Counted from the stretch's first letter, positions 41,995 to 51,312 are shown. The stretch is 52,798 nt of DNA from Chitinophagaceae bacterium (GCA_016719015.1 JADKAZ010000009.1:1-52798); one strand, 5' to 3'. Program-made: numbers and translations. The notes: a model not told the origin generated them from the letters alone.

Positions 41995-43281
41995 TTATGC
42001 TTTTTTATAAAATGATTCCAATTGTTTATGAAAATCTGATAACTGCTCATGCCCTATCTCCGGCGCATCATCAAGGTACTTGATAAAATAAACAATACCC
42101 CGTATCTCCTGCTCTTCTGCCCCGGACTTGAACTGCAGGTTCTTTACAAAGTTATCATCCAATGTACCGGTTGATAATTTATACTTATTCCGTACATGCT
42201 CCAGGAAATAGGCCGACATTTTACGACAAAGATTTTTATGATCTCCCTTGTCAAAATATAAGCGGCCAATTGTTTTTACAAAATCCAATGAATCGTTTCT
42301 CGGTTTTTTTATAACCGGTATATAACGCTGCTTTCTACGCATCTCCAGCAACACATACAAAAGCAGGAGTAAGATCAATAGCCAAAAGGCAGCACGGAAA
42401 GGTTTTTTCCCATTGTCATTCTCCGTTCCCATTAATACAGAGAACCATCCTTTTTTTGGTTCCTCCCGTTCATCAAGGAACTTTTTATTAAGATAATATT
42501 CATCCCACACCACTTTTGTTACTTCGGGATTAATGACGGACATGGCCTTTTCATAATACCCTATATTATCTTTATGCAATAAAAAATAATTAGTGAATGC
42601 CAAAGGTGCAAGGTGAATAAAGAGATTTCCTTTGCCGGCCCGTAAGCGGATAAAATTGGCTCTCCCCATTTCATCTTCACCCAAAAGTTCGGTGGTCGCT
42701 TCATCAAACTCCCGAAAAGAAGCATCCAGCTTTTTACCGGGATATACATAGCTTGTTTTCTTTCCGAAAGGTGGTGTTACAAGTGAAACATTCAGACTGT
42801 CTTCGACTTTGATCGTTTCCTCATAATAAGATGAAATATCAGACGTATTGATACTGCAACCCATCATATCACCAGCGGAATAAGAAATCGTTCTTGCACT
42901 GACAAACACATCATTTCCATTTTCAATAAATGAAATAAGTTTTTTCATCTCTATCTCATCCGGACTAAACTTACCCGTTACAATGATCAATGCCTGCCCC
43001 GAATCATAATTGGAGAGTGAATCCCAATAGCCTGGTTCAAGCTTATTGGTGCTGATGGATGCTTTGGGGAATAGATGTTCCAGCCCACGATAAGCCACAT
43101 AAGTACCGTAAGGAATTTTATCCTGTTTGCGAAGAGTTACCCTGTCATCAATTTTATTCTTTTTTGTACCGTTATTGCCGGTTAAAAAAAGTGCTACCAA
43201 TGCGCCGGTGATTAAAACAGTAATAATATGTGGTAAATACTTTTTCAACTCTTTATTGCAATTGTTTTTCAAACTTGTCAA
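41995..43281 (-). CDS. DUF4350 domain protein
   Basis: A 428-residue protein with a membrane helix near the N-terminus (IITVLITGALVALFLTG) and another near residues 315-335 (AAFWLLILLLLLYVLLEM). The DUF4350 region (YGTYVAYRGLEHLFPKASIS, ALIIVTGKFSPDEIEM, RLRAGKGNLFIHLAPLAFTNY) is typical of the MoxR-associated cluster. The start codon appears to be TTG (43279-43281) and overlaps the end of the DUF4129 gene by 29 bp, indicating translational coupling. The function is unknown. Confidence 0.82.
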   Translation of the reverse strand: MTSLKNNCNKELKKYLPHIITVLITGALVALFLTGNNGTKKNKIDDRVTLRKQDKIPYGTYVAYRGLEHLFPKASISTNKLEPGYWDSLSNYDSGQALIIVTGKFSPDEIEMKKLISFIENGNDVFVSARTISYSAGDMMGCSINTSDISSYYEETIKVEDSLNVSLVTPPFGKKTSYVYPGKKLDASFREFDEATTELLGEDEMGRANFIRLRAGKGNLFIHLAPLAFTNYFLLHKDNIGYYEKAMSVINPEVTKVVWDEYYLNKKFLDEREEPKKGWFSVLMGTENDNGKKPFRAAFWLLILLLLLYVLLEMRRKQRYIPVIKKPRNDSLDFVKTIGRLYFDKGDHKNLCRKMSAYFLEHVRNKYKLSTGTLDDNFVKNLQFKSGAEEQEIRGIVYFIKYLDDAPEIGHEQLSDFHKQLESFYKKA

Positions 43282-44155
43282 AATCTTTCCTGATCAATGT
43301 ATAAGCATCCTCACTCACCGGAAATTTTCCATACCAGCTGTATTCATAATTACGGGTAATGCCAAAAAAACTTGTATAGTAACCTGTTGGTTGCAGTTCC
43401 AGTAAATAATCAAGATTCGTTTTATCCTGTTTGTAGCGGATGATATTCTTCTCTGACATACTTTTCAGTACCCGCAAAAACATCAGCCGTATAGCCAGGC
43501 GATGATTGCCCAGTGCTGCAGCTTTATCAATTTCTTTCTGGTAGTTAATGGCAAAAATATCTTCGGTTATCACATCTTCCTCGTCTGGTGTCGCTGCTTT
43601 TACATTCTTCTTCCTGAACAACCCAATATTGCTGCCGGATAAATACATAAAAAGTACTGTAGCAAACCCTGCAATGATAATAATCCAAAGCAACGTTTGA
43701 AACCAGGGCCGCTGGCCGACCGGCACATAAGTATCATCTCTTTGTCGTTCTTCCTGTATCGCCTGTTCATTTTTTTCTTTCTGGCTGATCTTACCTCCCT
43801 CCTTTTCCTGTTGTACTTTTTCCTTTGAAGGATTATTTTTTATGTCTGCATTGGCATACCAGAAATCATCGTCCTCCCGCATTTTTTTCACCACATCGCC
43901 GGGCAAAGTCCGTTGTATAATTGATAAAGTGTCAGATTTCCTGTTGAAGTATTGCTTTTCATCTTTTACTCCGACTTCATCAGGGGCTGTATCATCTGTC
44001 ACCACTTCAGGAAGTTCCGCTGTGTCTGCAACAATGACTGCTTCTTTTTCTTCTTCCTGTGCGATAGCAAAAAGTGAAAACAACAATACGACAGACAACA
44101 GTAATAGTTGCCTGCATAGTATCATCCGGATATTTTTCTTAATCAATTGCAGCAC
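43253..44155 (-). CDS. DUF4129-type membrane protein of the MoxR cluster
   Basis: A 300-residue protein: hydrophobic signal sequence (ILCRQLLLLSVVLLFSLFAIA), an acidic linker, a membrane helix near residues 158-178 (LLWIIIIAGFATVLFMYLSG), and a cytoplasmic domain with AIRLMFLRVLKSMSEKNIIRY and ELQPTGYYTSFFGITRNYEY, typical of DUF4129. The start is either GTG at 44155, adjoining the previous stop, or ATG at 44125. It sits in the order SpoIIM, DUF4129, DUF4350, MoxR, DUF58. Confidence 0.78.
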   Translation of the reverse strand: MLQLIKKNIRMILCRQLLLLSVVLLFSLFAIAQEEEKEAVIVADTAELPEVVTDDTAPDEVGVKDEKQYFNRKSDTLSIIQRTLPGDVVKKMREDDDFWYANADIKNNPSKEKVQQEKEGGKISQKEKNEQAIQEERQRDDTYVPVGQRPWFQTLLWIIIIAGFATVLFMYLSGSNIGLFRKKNVKAATPDEEDVITEDIFAINYQKEIDKAAALGNHRLAIRLMFLRVLKSMSEKNIIRYKQDKTNLDYLLELQPTGYYTSFFGITRNYEYSWYGKFPVSEDAYTLIRKDFDKFEKQLQ

Positions 44156-45124
44156 TTATACGTCCTCCTCATTTAACTGTACTGACAGCTTTCTGCCAAG
44201 CCGGATTGGATAAATAATAAAATACCAGATAACAAACAATACTGATAAAGCAAATATGATAGTGGTGAGAATTGATATATTATTGTACAGGCGGGTAATA
44301 AAGCCTTCAAAAAAAGCGGCCAGTGCAAATACAGGCATTAATCCAAACATAATTTTTACCCCATCTTTAGCGCCTGCCTTAAAGGCATCGATTCTCCGGA
44401 TGGTACCGGGAAACAAAAAGCTTTTCCCTAAAATAAGTCCCGCAGCACTGGCCAGTATGATAGCTGTAATTTCTAAAGTGCCATGTACAAATACAACGAG
44501 CCAGAAATCAAGTCCCAGGCCTTCTGCTGCAAAAAAATGATCGAAGGCACCGAGCATCACTGCATTTTCTGTAGATAAATACAAACTGGGGATACCACAA
44601 AAAATTCCCGAAGCAAACATGAGCAGCGAAACACGGATATTATGTATCATCAGGCTGATCCAGCTTAAAAAAACATTACCATGTTCATATACACCAAAGG
44701 GATTTCCATTAGCAATATTATCCCGGGTATCCTCGATATAACGGTCACCCAAAATTCCCCTTACCACATCTTCATCTTTTGAAGCAGTAAAAAATCCGAT
44801 CGCAAAAAAAATAAGAAAGAAAATAAAGGCAAATAAAATAACCTTATGGTGTTTGCGGATAGTTAAGGGCAAATCATATTTCCAGAATGTAATGAGCCGG
44901 TTCGACTCCTCCTTCCTGTTCTTATATATATCCAGGTAAATTTTAGAAGCCTGCGAGTTGATATAATTGGTTACTTTACCAGATGGGTAAAATGTTTTGG
45001 CATAGGCCAGGTCATCTACCAGTTGGGTAAAATCGGCAGCCATTTCATCAGGGTCGTCTGGCGGCATATGCTGATTTTTCAGCCAGCGGTCTTTGTTTTT
45101 TTTAATAAAAAGTGCTTCTCTCAA
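44156..45124 (-). CDS. Stage II sporulation protein M-like membrane protein
   Basis: A 322-residue polytopic membrane protein of the SpoIIM/DUF95 family. The N-terminal charged REALFIKKNKDRWLKNQ segment is followed by several helices, with GNPFGVYEHGNVFLSWISLM, ASGIFCGIPSLYLSTENAVM and the conserved GTLEITAIILASAAGLILGK block. It is the first gene of the MoxR cluster and its stop codon is directly adjacent to the next start, so the cluster is probably one polycistron. Function unknown outside sporulating bacteria. Confidence 0.88.
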   Translation of the reverse strand: MREALFIKKNKDRWLKNQHMPPDDPDEMAADFTQLVDDLAYAKTFYPSGKVTNYINSQASKIYLDIYKNRKEESNRLITFWKYDLPLTIRKHHKVILFAFIFFLIFFAIGFFTASKDEDVVRGILGDRYIEDTRDNIANGNPFGVYEHGNVFLSWISLMIHNIRVSLLMFASGIFCGIPSLYLSTENAVMLGAFDHFFAAEGLGLDFWLVVFVHGTLEITAIILASAAGLILGKSFLFPGTIRRIDAFKAGAKDGVKIMFGLMPVFALAAFFEGFITRLYNNISILTTIIFALSVLFVIWYFIIYPIRLGRKLSVQLNEEDV

Positions 45125-45237
45125 AATCGATTCTTTGGGCTTGTAAAATACTGCTTTTATGAGGGATAAAAGCAGTACAATAAAATATAATTGTATAAAA
45201 AATATTAATTTGAACCTTTAAAACAAGCACCCGGCGA

Positions 45238-46050
45238 ATGGCTGTAATAAAAGTACCTACCAATTTTAATATTGATGTAGAGTTTGAGATTCCTGAGTTT
45301 TACCGCAGGTTGATATCATTGGTTATTGACATGGTAGTGCTGTTTTTCTATTATAAAATTGCCAGGGAAATACTGGTGTCCGTTGTAAGCAACAGTGATT
45401 TGTCTGACACTGATACCATGTATGATCTGTATGGCGTATGGATGTTGCTGCTTTTACCAATGCTATTGTACCATGTGGTAATGGAAATAACCATGAACGG
45501 CCAAAGTGTAGGCAAAAAAATAATGGGCATTAAAGTGGTAAACGAAAATGGTGGCAGGCCCAGCATCAGCCAGTTTCTCATCCGGTGGATGCTGCGTGAC
45601 ATCTGGTTTTTTTTCCTGCTGGCCATCGGTCTGCAGTCAGTTAGTGTTGGCAAAAAAGGGGAAGGTAATTTTATTGTCATCATGATGTTGCTGTATTTTA
45701 TTTCGGAGATAGTGTTGGTGGTCTCCTCCAAAAAAGGGCAACGGATTGGCGACATACTTGCCAAAACCATCCTGATCCGCATCAATACCCAAAGTGATAT
45801 TGAAGACACTGTGTTCATAGATGTGGCCGATAGTTATGTCCCCTCTTTTCCGCAAATAATGCAGCTAAGTGATAAAGATATTAACGCCATAAAAAGTATT
45901 TTGGAAACAGCCCGAAAAAAAGACGACTTCCATATGGCTGAAACAGCTTCGAATAAAATAAAATCTCACCTGAAGATTGAATCTAATATGCCGCCGTTTG
46001 ACTTTCTGGATGTGTTACTTAAGGATTACAATTATCTTTCTACCAAATAA
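45238..46050 (+). CDS. RDD family membrane protein
   Basis: A 270-residue protein. The RDD signature is seen as FYRRLISLVIDMVVLFFYYK, then MNGQSVGKKIMGIKVVNENG, and FLIRWMLRDIWF. Three or four membrane helices are followed by a cytoplasmic tail (INTQSDIEDTVFIDVADSYV and a helical end). RDD proteins often accompany the MoxR/SpoIIM cluster, here divergently. Role unproven; some relatives act in ion transport. Confidence 0.88.
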   Translation: MAVIKVPTNFNIDVEFEIPEFYRRLISLVIDMVVLFFYYKIAREILVSVVSNSDLSDTDTMYDLYGVWMLLLLPMLLYHVVMEITMNGQSVGKKIMGIKVVNENGGRPSISQFLIRWMLRDIWFFFLLAIGLQSVSVGKKGEGNFIVIMMLLYFISEIVLVVSSKKGQRIGDILAKTILIRINTQSDIEDTVFIDVADSYVPSFPQIMQLSDKDINAIKSILETARKKDDFHMAETASNKIKSHLKIESNMPPFDFLDVLLKDYNYLSTK

Positions 46051-46080
46051 AAATCCCGCACCTCATACGGCACGGGATCC
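46051..46080. terminator. Terminator hairpin between convergent RDD and DUF5362-like genes
   Basis: AAATCCCG and CGGGAT frame a hairpin with additional GC pairs inside. The T run lies on the minus-strand side (GGGATTTTTATTTGG), so it mainly serves the minus-strand gene. Confidence 0.65.
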
Positions 46081-46100
46081 ATTTCAAAATAATTTTACCA

Positions 46101-46558
46101 TTACATAAAGGCGGCACCTGCCAACCCTATCAACACCATTATCAGAAAAAATATCATCAAAATTGCCCAGAGTGCAAAAAAAAGTTCCTGGCGCCGGCAA
46201 AGCCTCCATTCAGCAACTCCATGTTATTTGTTTTCAGGCCGGCATTTATCTTATTTCCGGCATTTAAAGCAAACATGCCGCTTATACCATATAAAAGACC
46301 CATTATTACATAAAATACAAGACCAATACTACCCATGGCACCTGTATTCATAGCTGAGCTTCTGGACCGGTAACTACCGTAATCACTATAACTTGCTGCA
46401 TACTGCTGAAAAATTATACCCCCGATAATACATAAAATTGCGGTGATAATACTTACCACACCCAGCACCTTAGCCCAGGAAGCAACACTTCTGAGAGTAT
46501 AACTATTTTGCGCATCAAGATTTAAGGAAAACAGCGAGGAGTTTTGATTTTGTTCCAT
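46101..46558 (-). pseudogene. DUF5362-like small membrane protein, one frameshift
   Basis: The start at 46558 (MEQNQNSSLFSLNLD) is preferred over an upstream Met. Residues 30-45 (VLGVVSIITAILCIIGGIIF) and 72-92 are membrane helices, and FALNAGNKINAGLKTNNMEL follows. At the run of eight A at 46176-46183 the frame breaks. The next frame continues with FALWAILMIFFLIMVLIGLA, a third helix, and stops at 46101-46103. One extra base in the run restores a normal-length protein of about 152 residues. Homopolymer sequencing error is likely. Confidence 0.7.
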
Positions 46559-46595
46559 AATAGTTGTTTTGGTGATGATAAATATACTTCCTTTA

Positions 46596-47930
46596 TTAAT
46601 AAGCCCTGGCAAATAACACCCGTTGTGTTGATGGATTGCCTGTTAAAATACATTTCCCTTCTTCTTGTTTATTATTAAGCGGTATGCAGCGAATGGTAGC
46701 TTTTGTTTTATCCTTAATGGCATCTTCCGTTTCAGGGGTACCATCCCAATGTGCTGAAATGAACCCGCCTTTCTCATCCAGCAACTTCAGAAACTCTTCC
46801 CAGGTATCGGCCGGGGTGATGTGTTCGTCACGATAGGTTTTGGCTTTATCGAACATGTATTGTTGAATTTCATCCAGCAATCCAACTACATATTGAGCAA
46901 TGCCATCCAATGCCACTACTCTTTTCTCTTTTGTATCCCGGCGTGCCACTTCCACCACATTTTTTTCCAAATCTCTTGCACCAAGGGCTAATCGTACCGG
47001 CACTCCTTTCATTTCATATTCTGCAAATTTCCATCCGGGCCTGTTATTATCATTATCATCATACTTTACCCGGATGCCGGAGGCTTTTAGTTCTTTGATA
47101 ATTTCACCGGCTTTCGCATCTATCAATGCTTTTTGTTCATCGCCTTTATAGATAGGAACGATCACCACCTGCTGCGGGGCAATTTTTGGCGGCAGTATCA
47201 ATCCCTGGTCATCGCTATGTGCCATTACCAACGCACCCACTAATCTTGTACTTACTCCCCAGCTGGTGGCCCACACATGTTCCAGTTGGTTTTCTTTGTT
47301 GGAGAATTTAACATCAAATGCTTTTGCAAAATTCTGCCCCAGAAAATGAGAGGTACCCGCCTGTAATGCTTTTCCATCCTGCATCAATGCTTCAATGCAA
47401 TACGTATCCACTGCACCGGCAAAACGTTCATTGGCTGTTTTAACTCCCCGAACCACCGGCACTGCCATAAACTCTTCAGCAAAAGTGGCATATACTTCCA
47501 GCATTCTTTCTGTTTCTTCTATCGCTTCCTGGGCGGTGGCATGAGCCGTATGTCCTTCCTGCCATAAAAATTCAGTAGTCCTTAAAAACAATCTTGTCCG
47601 CATTTCCCAACGCACCACATTGGCCCATTGATTAATCAGTAAGGGCAGATCCCGGTACGATTTTATCCAGTCTTTATATGTATTCCAGATAATTGTTTCG
47701 CTGGTTGGTCGTACAATCAGTTCTTCTTCCAGTTTCGCATCAGGGTCAACAATAACGCCGCCACCATTAGGGTCATTCTTTAAACGGTAATGCGTTACCA
47801 CTGCACATTCTTTGGCAAAGCCTTCCACATGTGCGGCTTCCTTACTCAAAAAACTTTTTGGAATAAACAAGGGGAAATAAGCATTTACATGCCCGGTATC
47901 CTTAAACATTTTATCCAGTGCATCCCGCAT
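46596..47930 (-). CDS. proS: Prolyl-tRNA synthetase, N-terminus missing
   Basis: A 444-residue frame of the archaeal/eukaryotic-type ProS. AYFPLFIPKSFLSKEAAHVE, class II motif 2 (NVVRWEMRTRLFLRTTEFLW), the Pro-binding TSHFLGQNFAKAF, motif 3 with HSDDQGLILPPKIAP, and the C-terminal anticodon and zinc-like domain are intact. It begins at MRDALDKMFKDTGHV; family members have about 45-50 more residues before this, including the IKPYGYAIWEK block. I could not find that block in the 425 bp upstream, which instead hold a four-helix-bundle gene fragment. It is thus truncated or rearranged; an intact copy may exist elsewhere. Confidence 0.88.
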   Translation of the reverse strand: MRDALDKMFKDTGHVNAYFPLFIPKSFLSKEAAHVEGFAKECAVVTHYRLKNDPNGGGVIVDPDAKLEEELIVRPTSETIIWNTYKDWIKSYRDLPLLINQWANVVRWEMRTRLFLRTTEFLWQEGHTAHATAQEAIEETERMLEVYATFAEEFMAVPVVRGVKTANERFAGAVDTYCIEALMQDGKALQAGTSHFLGQNFAKAFDVKFSNKENQLEHVWATSWGVSTRLVGALVMAHSDDQGLILPPKIAPQQVVIVPIYKGDEQKALIDAKAGEIIKELKASGIRVKYDDNDNNRPGWKFAEYEMKGVPVRLALGARDLEKNVVEVARRDTKEKRVVALDGIAQYVVGLLDEIQQYMFDKAKTYRDEHITPADTWEEFLKLLDEKGGFISAHWDGTPETEDAIKDKTKATIRCIPLNNKQEEGKCILTGNPSTQRVLFARAY

Positions 47931-48030
47931 ATTCCCCCCTCTCCCTTTAAAACAGGCATTGTACCATTGCGAATATGCTCATGTTACTTGTTGCTTGTTA
48001 ATGTTACTGGCACCCAGGGCGATTATCACT

Positions 48031-48192
48031 TTATAAAACAGGGACCTCATCCTGAAGTGATTTCGTTTTAAACAAAGTTTCTAAATGGTCAATTGTTTCA
48101 TCATTTGAGCCAAGCGAATAAACCAGGAACTTTATAAATTCTGCTTTGTACCTCTTTCGCAATCTTTTTGTAAGCTCATTTCTGTACCTTGT
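48031..48192 (-). pseudogene. Four-helix-bundle (S23/IVS-type) protein fragment
   Basis: On the minus strand an uninterrupted frame encodes TRYRNELTKRLRKRYKAEFI, KFLVYSLGSNDETIDHLETL and FKTKSLQDEVPVL, matching the middle of four-helix-bundle proteins often encoded in 23S rRNA intervening sequences and elsewhere in Bacteroidota. There is no start codon; a TAA lies just upstream. It is a decayed fragment in the 425-bp gap between proS and the next gene. The rest of the gap (47931-48030 and 48193-48356) shows no gene. Confidence 0.6.
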
Positions 48193-48356
48193 CTGTTAAT
48201 CATACAACCAGCAATCTTTAGTTTTAATTTAACAGCACTTCCCGCAATAAATTCAGCAAATGGTTAAATATTTGTTGCCTGAACGCAAACGATTGTGTAC
48301 CGTTGAAAGTCGCACAAAAGTAGTAACTTCATTTTTAACCCGATAAACCATTTGCC

Positions 48357-49055
48357 ATGAAATCAAAAATTTTACTCCTGGCACTAACAGTAGCTGCTCT
48401 CAGCAGTTGTACTACCTCTTATAAAACAGGTCAAACCCCCGATGATGTGTATTATTCTCCTGTAAGATCGCAGGACGAATATGTACGTACTGAGAAAAAT
48501 GACGACCGTCAATACCGCAACAATGAAGACGAATACTATGATGACAATTACCTGCGGATGAAAGTAAGGAACCGTAACCGCTGGTCAGATATGGATGACC
48601 CCTTTTATTACAGCCGCCGCTATACTTTCAACAACTATGGCTATAACTGTTTTGGTAATCCATGGACACCTGCCTCTTACTGGAACAATCATTACAATCC
48701 CTATTACAACGGTTATATCATTGTAAATCCGAAGACAAGTGTTACTTACTCAGGTCCAAGAACATTTAACCTGAACTCGTACAACAATAATGCAATAAAT
48801 AATAGTAATTATTCAACTCCTAAAATACGGGGTGGTAATAATAATTCTAACAACAATACTTACAACTCTCCGAGGAACAGCAATTCAAATAATAACAGCA
48901 ACGCTGGCAACATCCTGAGGGAAGTCTTCGGGGGAAATAATAATTCATCCGGCAGCGGCACAAAAAGTAACTCTTCTTCCACAGGCAGCAGTTCCGGATC
49001 ATCATCATCCGGCAGCAGTGGTGGCAGTACACCGGCACCTGTGCGGAGATTTTAA
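48357..49055 (+). CDS. Asn/Ser/Gly-rich lipoprotein
   Basis: A 232-residue protein with a lipoprotein signal (MKSKILLLALTVAALSSCTT; lipobox LSSC, Cys18). The mature part first has a charged Arg/Asp/Tyr-rich segment (YVRTEKNDDRQYRNNEDEYY), then a Tyr/Asn-rich middle (YNCFGNPWTPASYWNNHYNP), and a low-complexity Asn and Ser-Gly tail. The closest resemblance is to outer-membrane-anchored low-complexity proteins of Bacteroidota; the function is unknown. The promoter region contains AGTAACTTCATTTTTAACC. Confidence 0.75.
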   Translation: MKSKILLLALTVAALSSCTTSYKTGQTPDDVYYSPVRSQDEYVRTEKNDDRQYRNNEDEYYDDNYLRMKVRNRNRWSDMDDPFYYSRRYTFNNYGYNCFGNPWTPASYWNNHYNPYYNGYIIVNPKTSVTYSGPRTFNLNSYNNNAINNSNYSTPKIRGGNNNSNNNTYNSPRNSNSNNNSNAGNILREVFGGNNNSSGSGTKSNSSSTGSSSGSSSSGSSGGSTPAPVRRF

Positions 49056-49057
49056 AT

Positions 49058-49088
49058 GGCCCCTCCTAACTTCTCCGCAAGGGGAGGC
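49058..49088. repeat. Palindromic dispersed repeat copy
   Basis: GGCCCCTCCTAACTTCTCCG followed by CAAGGGGAGGC pairs CCCCTCC-type with GGGGAGG-type arms and resembles the family found in the trp operon. It lies just after the lipoprotein stop and may act as terminator or mRNA stabiliser. Confidence 0.6.
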
Positions 49089-49147
49089 TATAATAACAGC
49101 GTTCAGATTGCTGAACATTTTATTCATTGCTTTTAATTCATGACACC

Positions 49148-50686
49148 ATGAGAAAGATATTTTTCATACTTACCTGTACCATATCGTCAACATCAATATT
49201 TGCCCAGGAGCCTGCCGATGCTTTACGGTCCTCCTGGATTATTTCAAGCGGCACGGCAAGACAACAGGCTGTTGGTGGCGCTATGACCTCCCTCGGCGGC
49301 GATCTTTCAGCGGCTTATGTAAACCCGGCGGGACTTGGCTTTTATAAAACCGGTGATTTTGTTATAACACCCGGCTTCAACCTGTGGAGAAACAAATCCA
49401 CTTACTATGGCCGCACTGAACAGGATAAAAAGAACAACCTTTCATTCGGTACCACCGGTGTAGTGCTTGGCACTGGTACCAATGACCGCAAGAAAAACAA
49501 AGGCATGGCCGTGGCTGTTGCCATCAACCGGACAGCCAGTTTTGGCAGCAACATATTATACCGTGGATCCAATACACAAAATTCTTATTCCCAGAAATTC
49601 CTGGAGGAAATAAAAAATGATAAAGATGCCAATAGTGTAGCCAGCAATTATCCATTTGGTACCAGCCTTGCCTTCAACACTTACTGGATAGATACTATTG
49701 CAGGAGGTTCGTCAGGTAACTATCAATTTCAGTCAAGAGCAACCATCGGAAATCTGTTGCAGGAAAATACTGTTATCAACCGGGGTGGCATTACCGAACT
49801 GGCATTGGCATTTGCAGGCAACAGCAGGGATAAATTTTATGTGGGCGGAACAATAGGCATCCCCTTTCTACACTATGAAAAAGAAGCCACATTTACAGAA
49901 GCTGACGCCTCTACCAATACGGCCAATAAATTTGATTATGCCTCCATCACAGAAAACCTTACCACCAATGGTAATGGTATAAATATTAAAATGGGAATTA
50001 TTTATAAACCGGTAGAATATGTGCGTCTGGGTCTTGCTATTCACACTCCCACTTTTTATATGATGACAGACAGGTACAATGCCTCTGTAACTACCAATAC
50101 AGAAAACTATAAAGGCTCCCTTACACAGGAATCCGGCTTATTTACCAATGGTAACGATGCAGAATTCAAATACTGGATGGTAACTCCTTACCGCATCATG
50201 GCCAGTGCTTCCTATGTGCTGCGGGAGATTGAAGATGTAAGAAAACAAAAAGGATTTTTGACGGCTGATATTGAATATGTGAACTATAAAGCTTCTTCCT
50301 TCAGCACCGACCCGGAAGGTGATAACAGCCAGTCAACAAAAGACTACCTGAAATCATTGAACAGAGCCATTGACAATGCCTATAAAGGAGCTTTCAATTT
50401 TAAAGCCGGCGGCGAATTAAAATTTACCACTATTATGACGAGGCTGGGTGTTGCTTACTATGGCAACCCGTATAAAAACTTAGGGAATGGAGAAAAAGGG
50501 AATCGCTTCTCGTTAAGTGGTGGCCTGGGTTACAGAAACAAAGGCATATTTGTAGACCTTACATATGTGCACACCATGGGATCCGATGTACATTATGCCT
50601 ATCGCTTACAAAACTCTGCCTTCTCCGGCGCCAGTATAAAGCAGACAGGCGGCAATGCATTGCTGACTGTTGGTTTTAAAATTTAG
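49148..50686 (+). CDS. OmpP1/FadL-type outer membrane protein
   Basis: A 512-residue outer-membrane beta-barrel protein. The start at 49148 opens a signal peptide (MRKIFFILTCTISSTSIFAQ). GTARQQAVGGAMTSLGGDLS and AAYVNPAGLGFYKTGDFVIT are the typical FadL/TodX N-terminus; alternating beta strands fill the rest (VEYVRLGLAIHTPTFYMM; GLGYRNKGIFVDLTYVHTMG) and the end is LLTVGFKI. FadL-like proteins move hydrophobic compounds across the outer membrane. Follows the lipoprotein gene. Confidence 0.85.
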   Translation: MRKIFFILTCTISSTSIFAQEPADALRSSWIISSGTARQQAVGGAMTSLGGDLSAAYVNPAGLGFYKTGDFVITPGFNLWRNKSTYYGRTEQDKKNNLSFGTTGVVLGTGTNDRKKNKGMAVAVAINRTASFGSNILYRGSNTQNSYSQKFLEEIKNDKDANSVASNYPFGTSLAFNTYWIDTIAGGSSGNYQFQSRATIGNLLQENTVINRGGITELALAFAGNSRDKFYVGGTIGIPFLHYEKEATFTEADASTNTANKFDYASITENLTTNGNGINIKMGIIYKPVEYVRLGLAIHTPTFYMMTDRYNASVTTNTENYKGSLTQESGLFTNGNDAEFKYWMVTPYRIMASASYVLREIEDVRKQKGFLTADIEYVNYKASSFSTDPEGDNSQSTKDYLKSLNRAIDNAYKGAFNFKAGGELKFTTIMTRLGVAYYGNPYKNLGNGEKGNRFSLSGGLGYRNKGIFVDLTYVHTMGSDVHYAYRLQNSAFSGASIKQTGGNALLTVGFKI

Positions 50687-50714
50687 TCTAACCAGGAGCT
50701 AATCGCTAATGAAG

Positions 50715-50739
50715 AGCACCAGTAATGGTGCTTTTTTTT
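50715..50739 (+). terminator. Rho-independent terminator after the FadL-like gene
   Basis: AGCACCA, a 4-base loop, and TGGTGC followed by a run of eight T. Confidence 0.85.
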
Positions 50740-50750
50740 GTGGAGATAAT
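50733..50750. repeat. 18-bp direct repeat, copy 1
   Basis: TTTTTTTGTGGAGATAAT occurs here, just after the terminator, and again at 51455-51472, immediately before the recombinase gene. Confidence 0.7.
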
Positions 50751-50848
50751 TTAAAGATCTGCGTAAGGGCTTATGATTTTTCTTTACTTACTTTTTGACA
50801 TTGCGTATGAGTGTTGCAAGGTTTGAAGATTCAACAAAGCAAAGGCTG

Positions 50849-50897
50849 CTACTACGGAGCTATGTCATGCCGGGTCTGACCCGGTATCTTTTTCTTT
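50849..50897. repeat. 49-bp dispersed repeat, copy 1
   Basis: Contains CTACGGAGCTATGTCATGCC, the palindrome CCGGGTCTGACCCGG and TATCTTTTTCTTT. It matches the copy at 51264-51312 at about 46 of 49 bases in the same orientation. Confidence 0.8.
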
Positions 50898-51263
50898 TTT
50901 ATTAATTCTGTGTGCTTAGGTGGAAACTTAGTAAACCAGAGAATGGAGGTATGAAAATGCTAAGAAGCGAGATAATATTTTTTCTTGCTTTTCTTTTTAC
51001 CTTGATGCAAAAAGAAACAAAAAGATCAAGGCAAACGCTATTGCTCCGCAGGCTTTGCCATCCCCCGCCCCCTTTTCTGTTTTGTCTGCGTCCTGTTGTT
51101 TTTAGATTAGGGATGATTGAAGCAATATGTAAGACTCCGCTGCTTGTTATGGTTGGCAACGAAAAGTGCTGTGTTCCGCCTTGAAAGTGTTTATAGTAAA
51201 GAGAGGTTTATACTACGTCGGAACAAGGCACAGGAAAAGGTTGATTGTTTTGAGTAGGTGGTG

Positions 51264-51312
51264 CTGCTACGGAGCGATGTCATGCCGGGCCTGACCCGGT
51301 ATCTTTTTCTTT
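51264..51312. repeat. 49-bp dispersed repeat, copy 2
   Basis: Contains CTACGGAGCGATGTCATGCC, the palindrome CCGGGCCTGACCCGG and TATCTTTTTCTTT. Direct repeat of the copy at 50849-50897. Confidence 0.8.

Noticed and set aside
50912..51184. An open frame of 90 codons in the gap before the recombinase
   Set aside because: It is composed of dispersed repeat sequence and low-complexity residues, with no recognisable domain.
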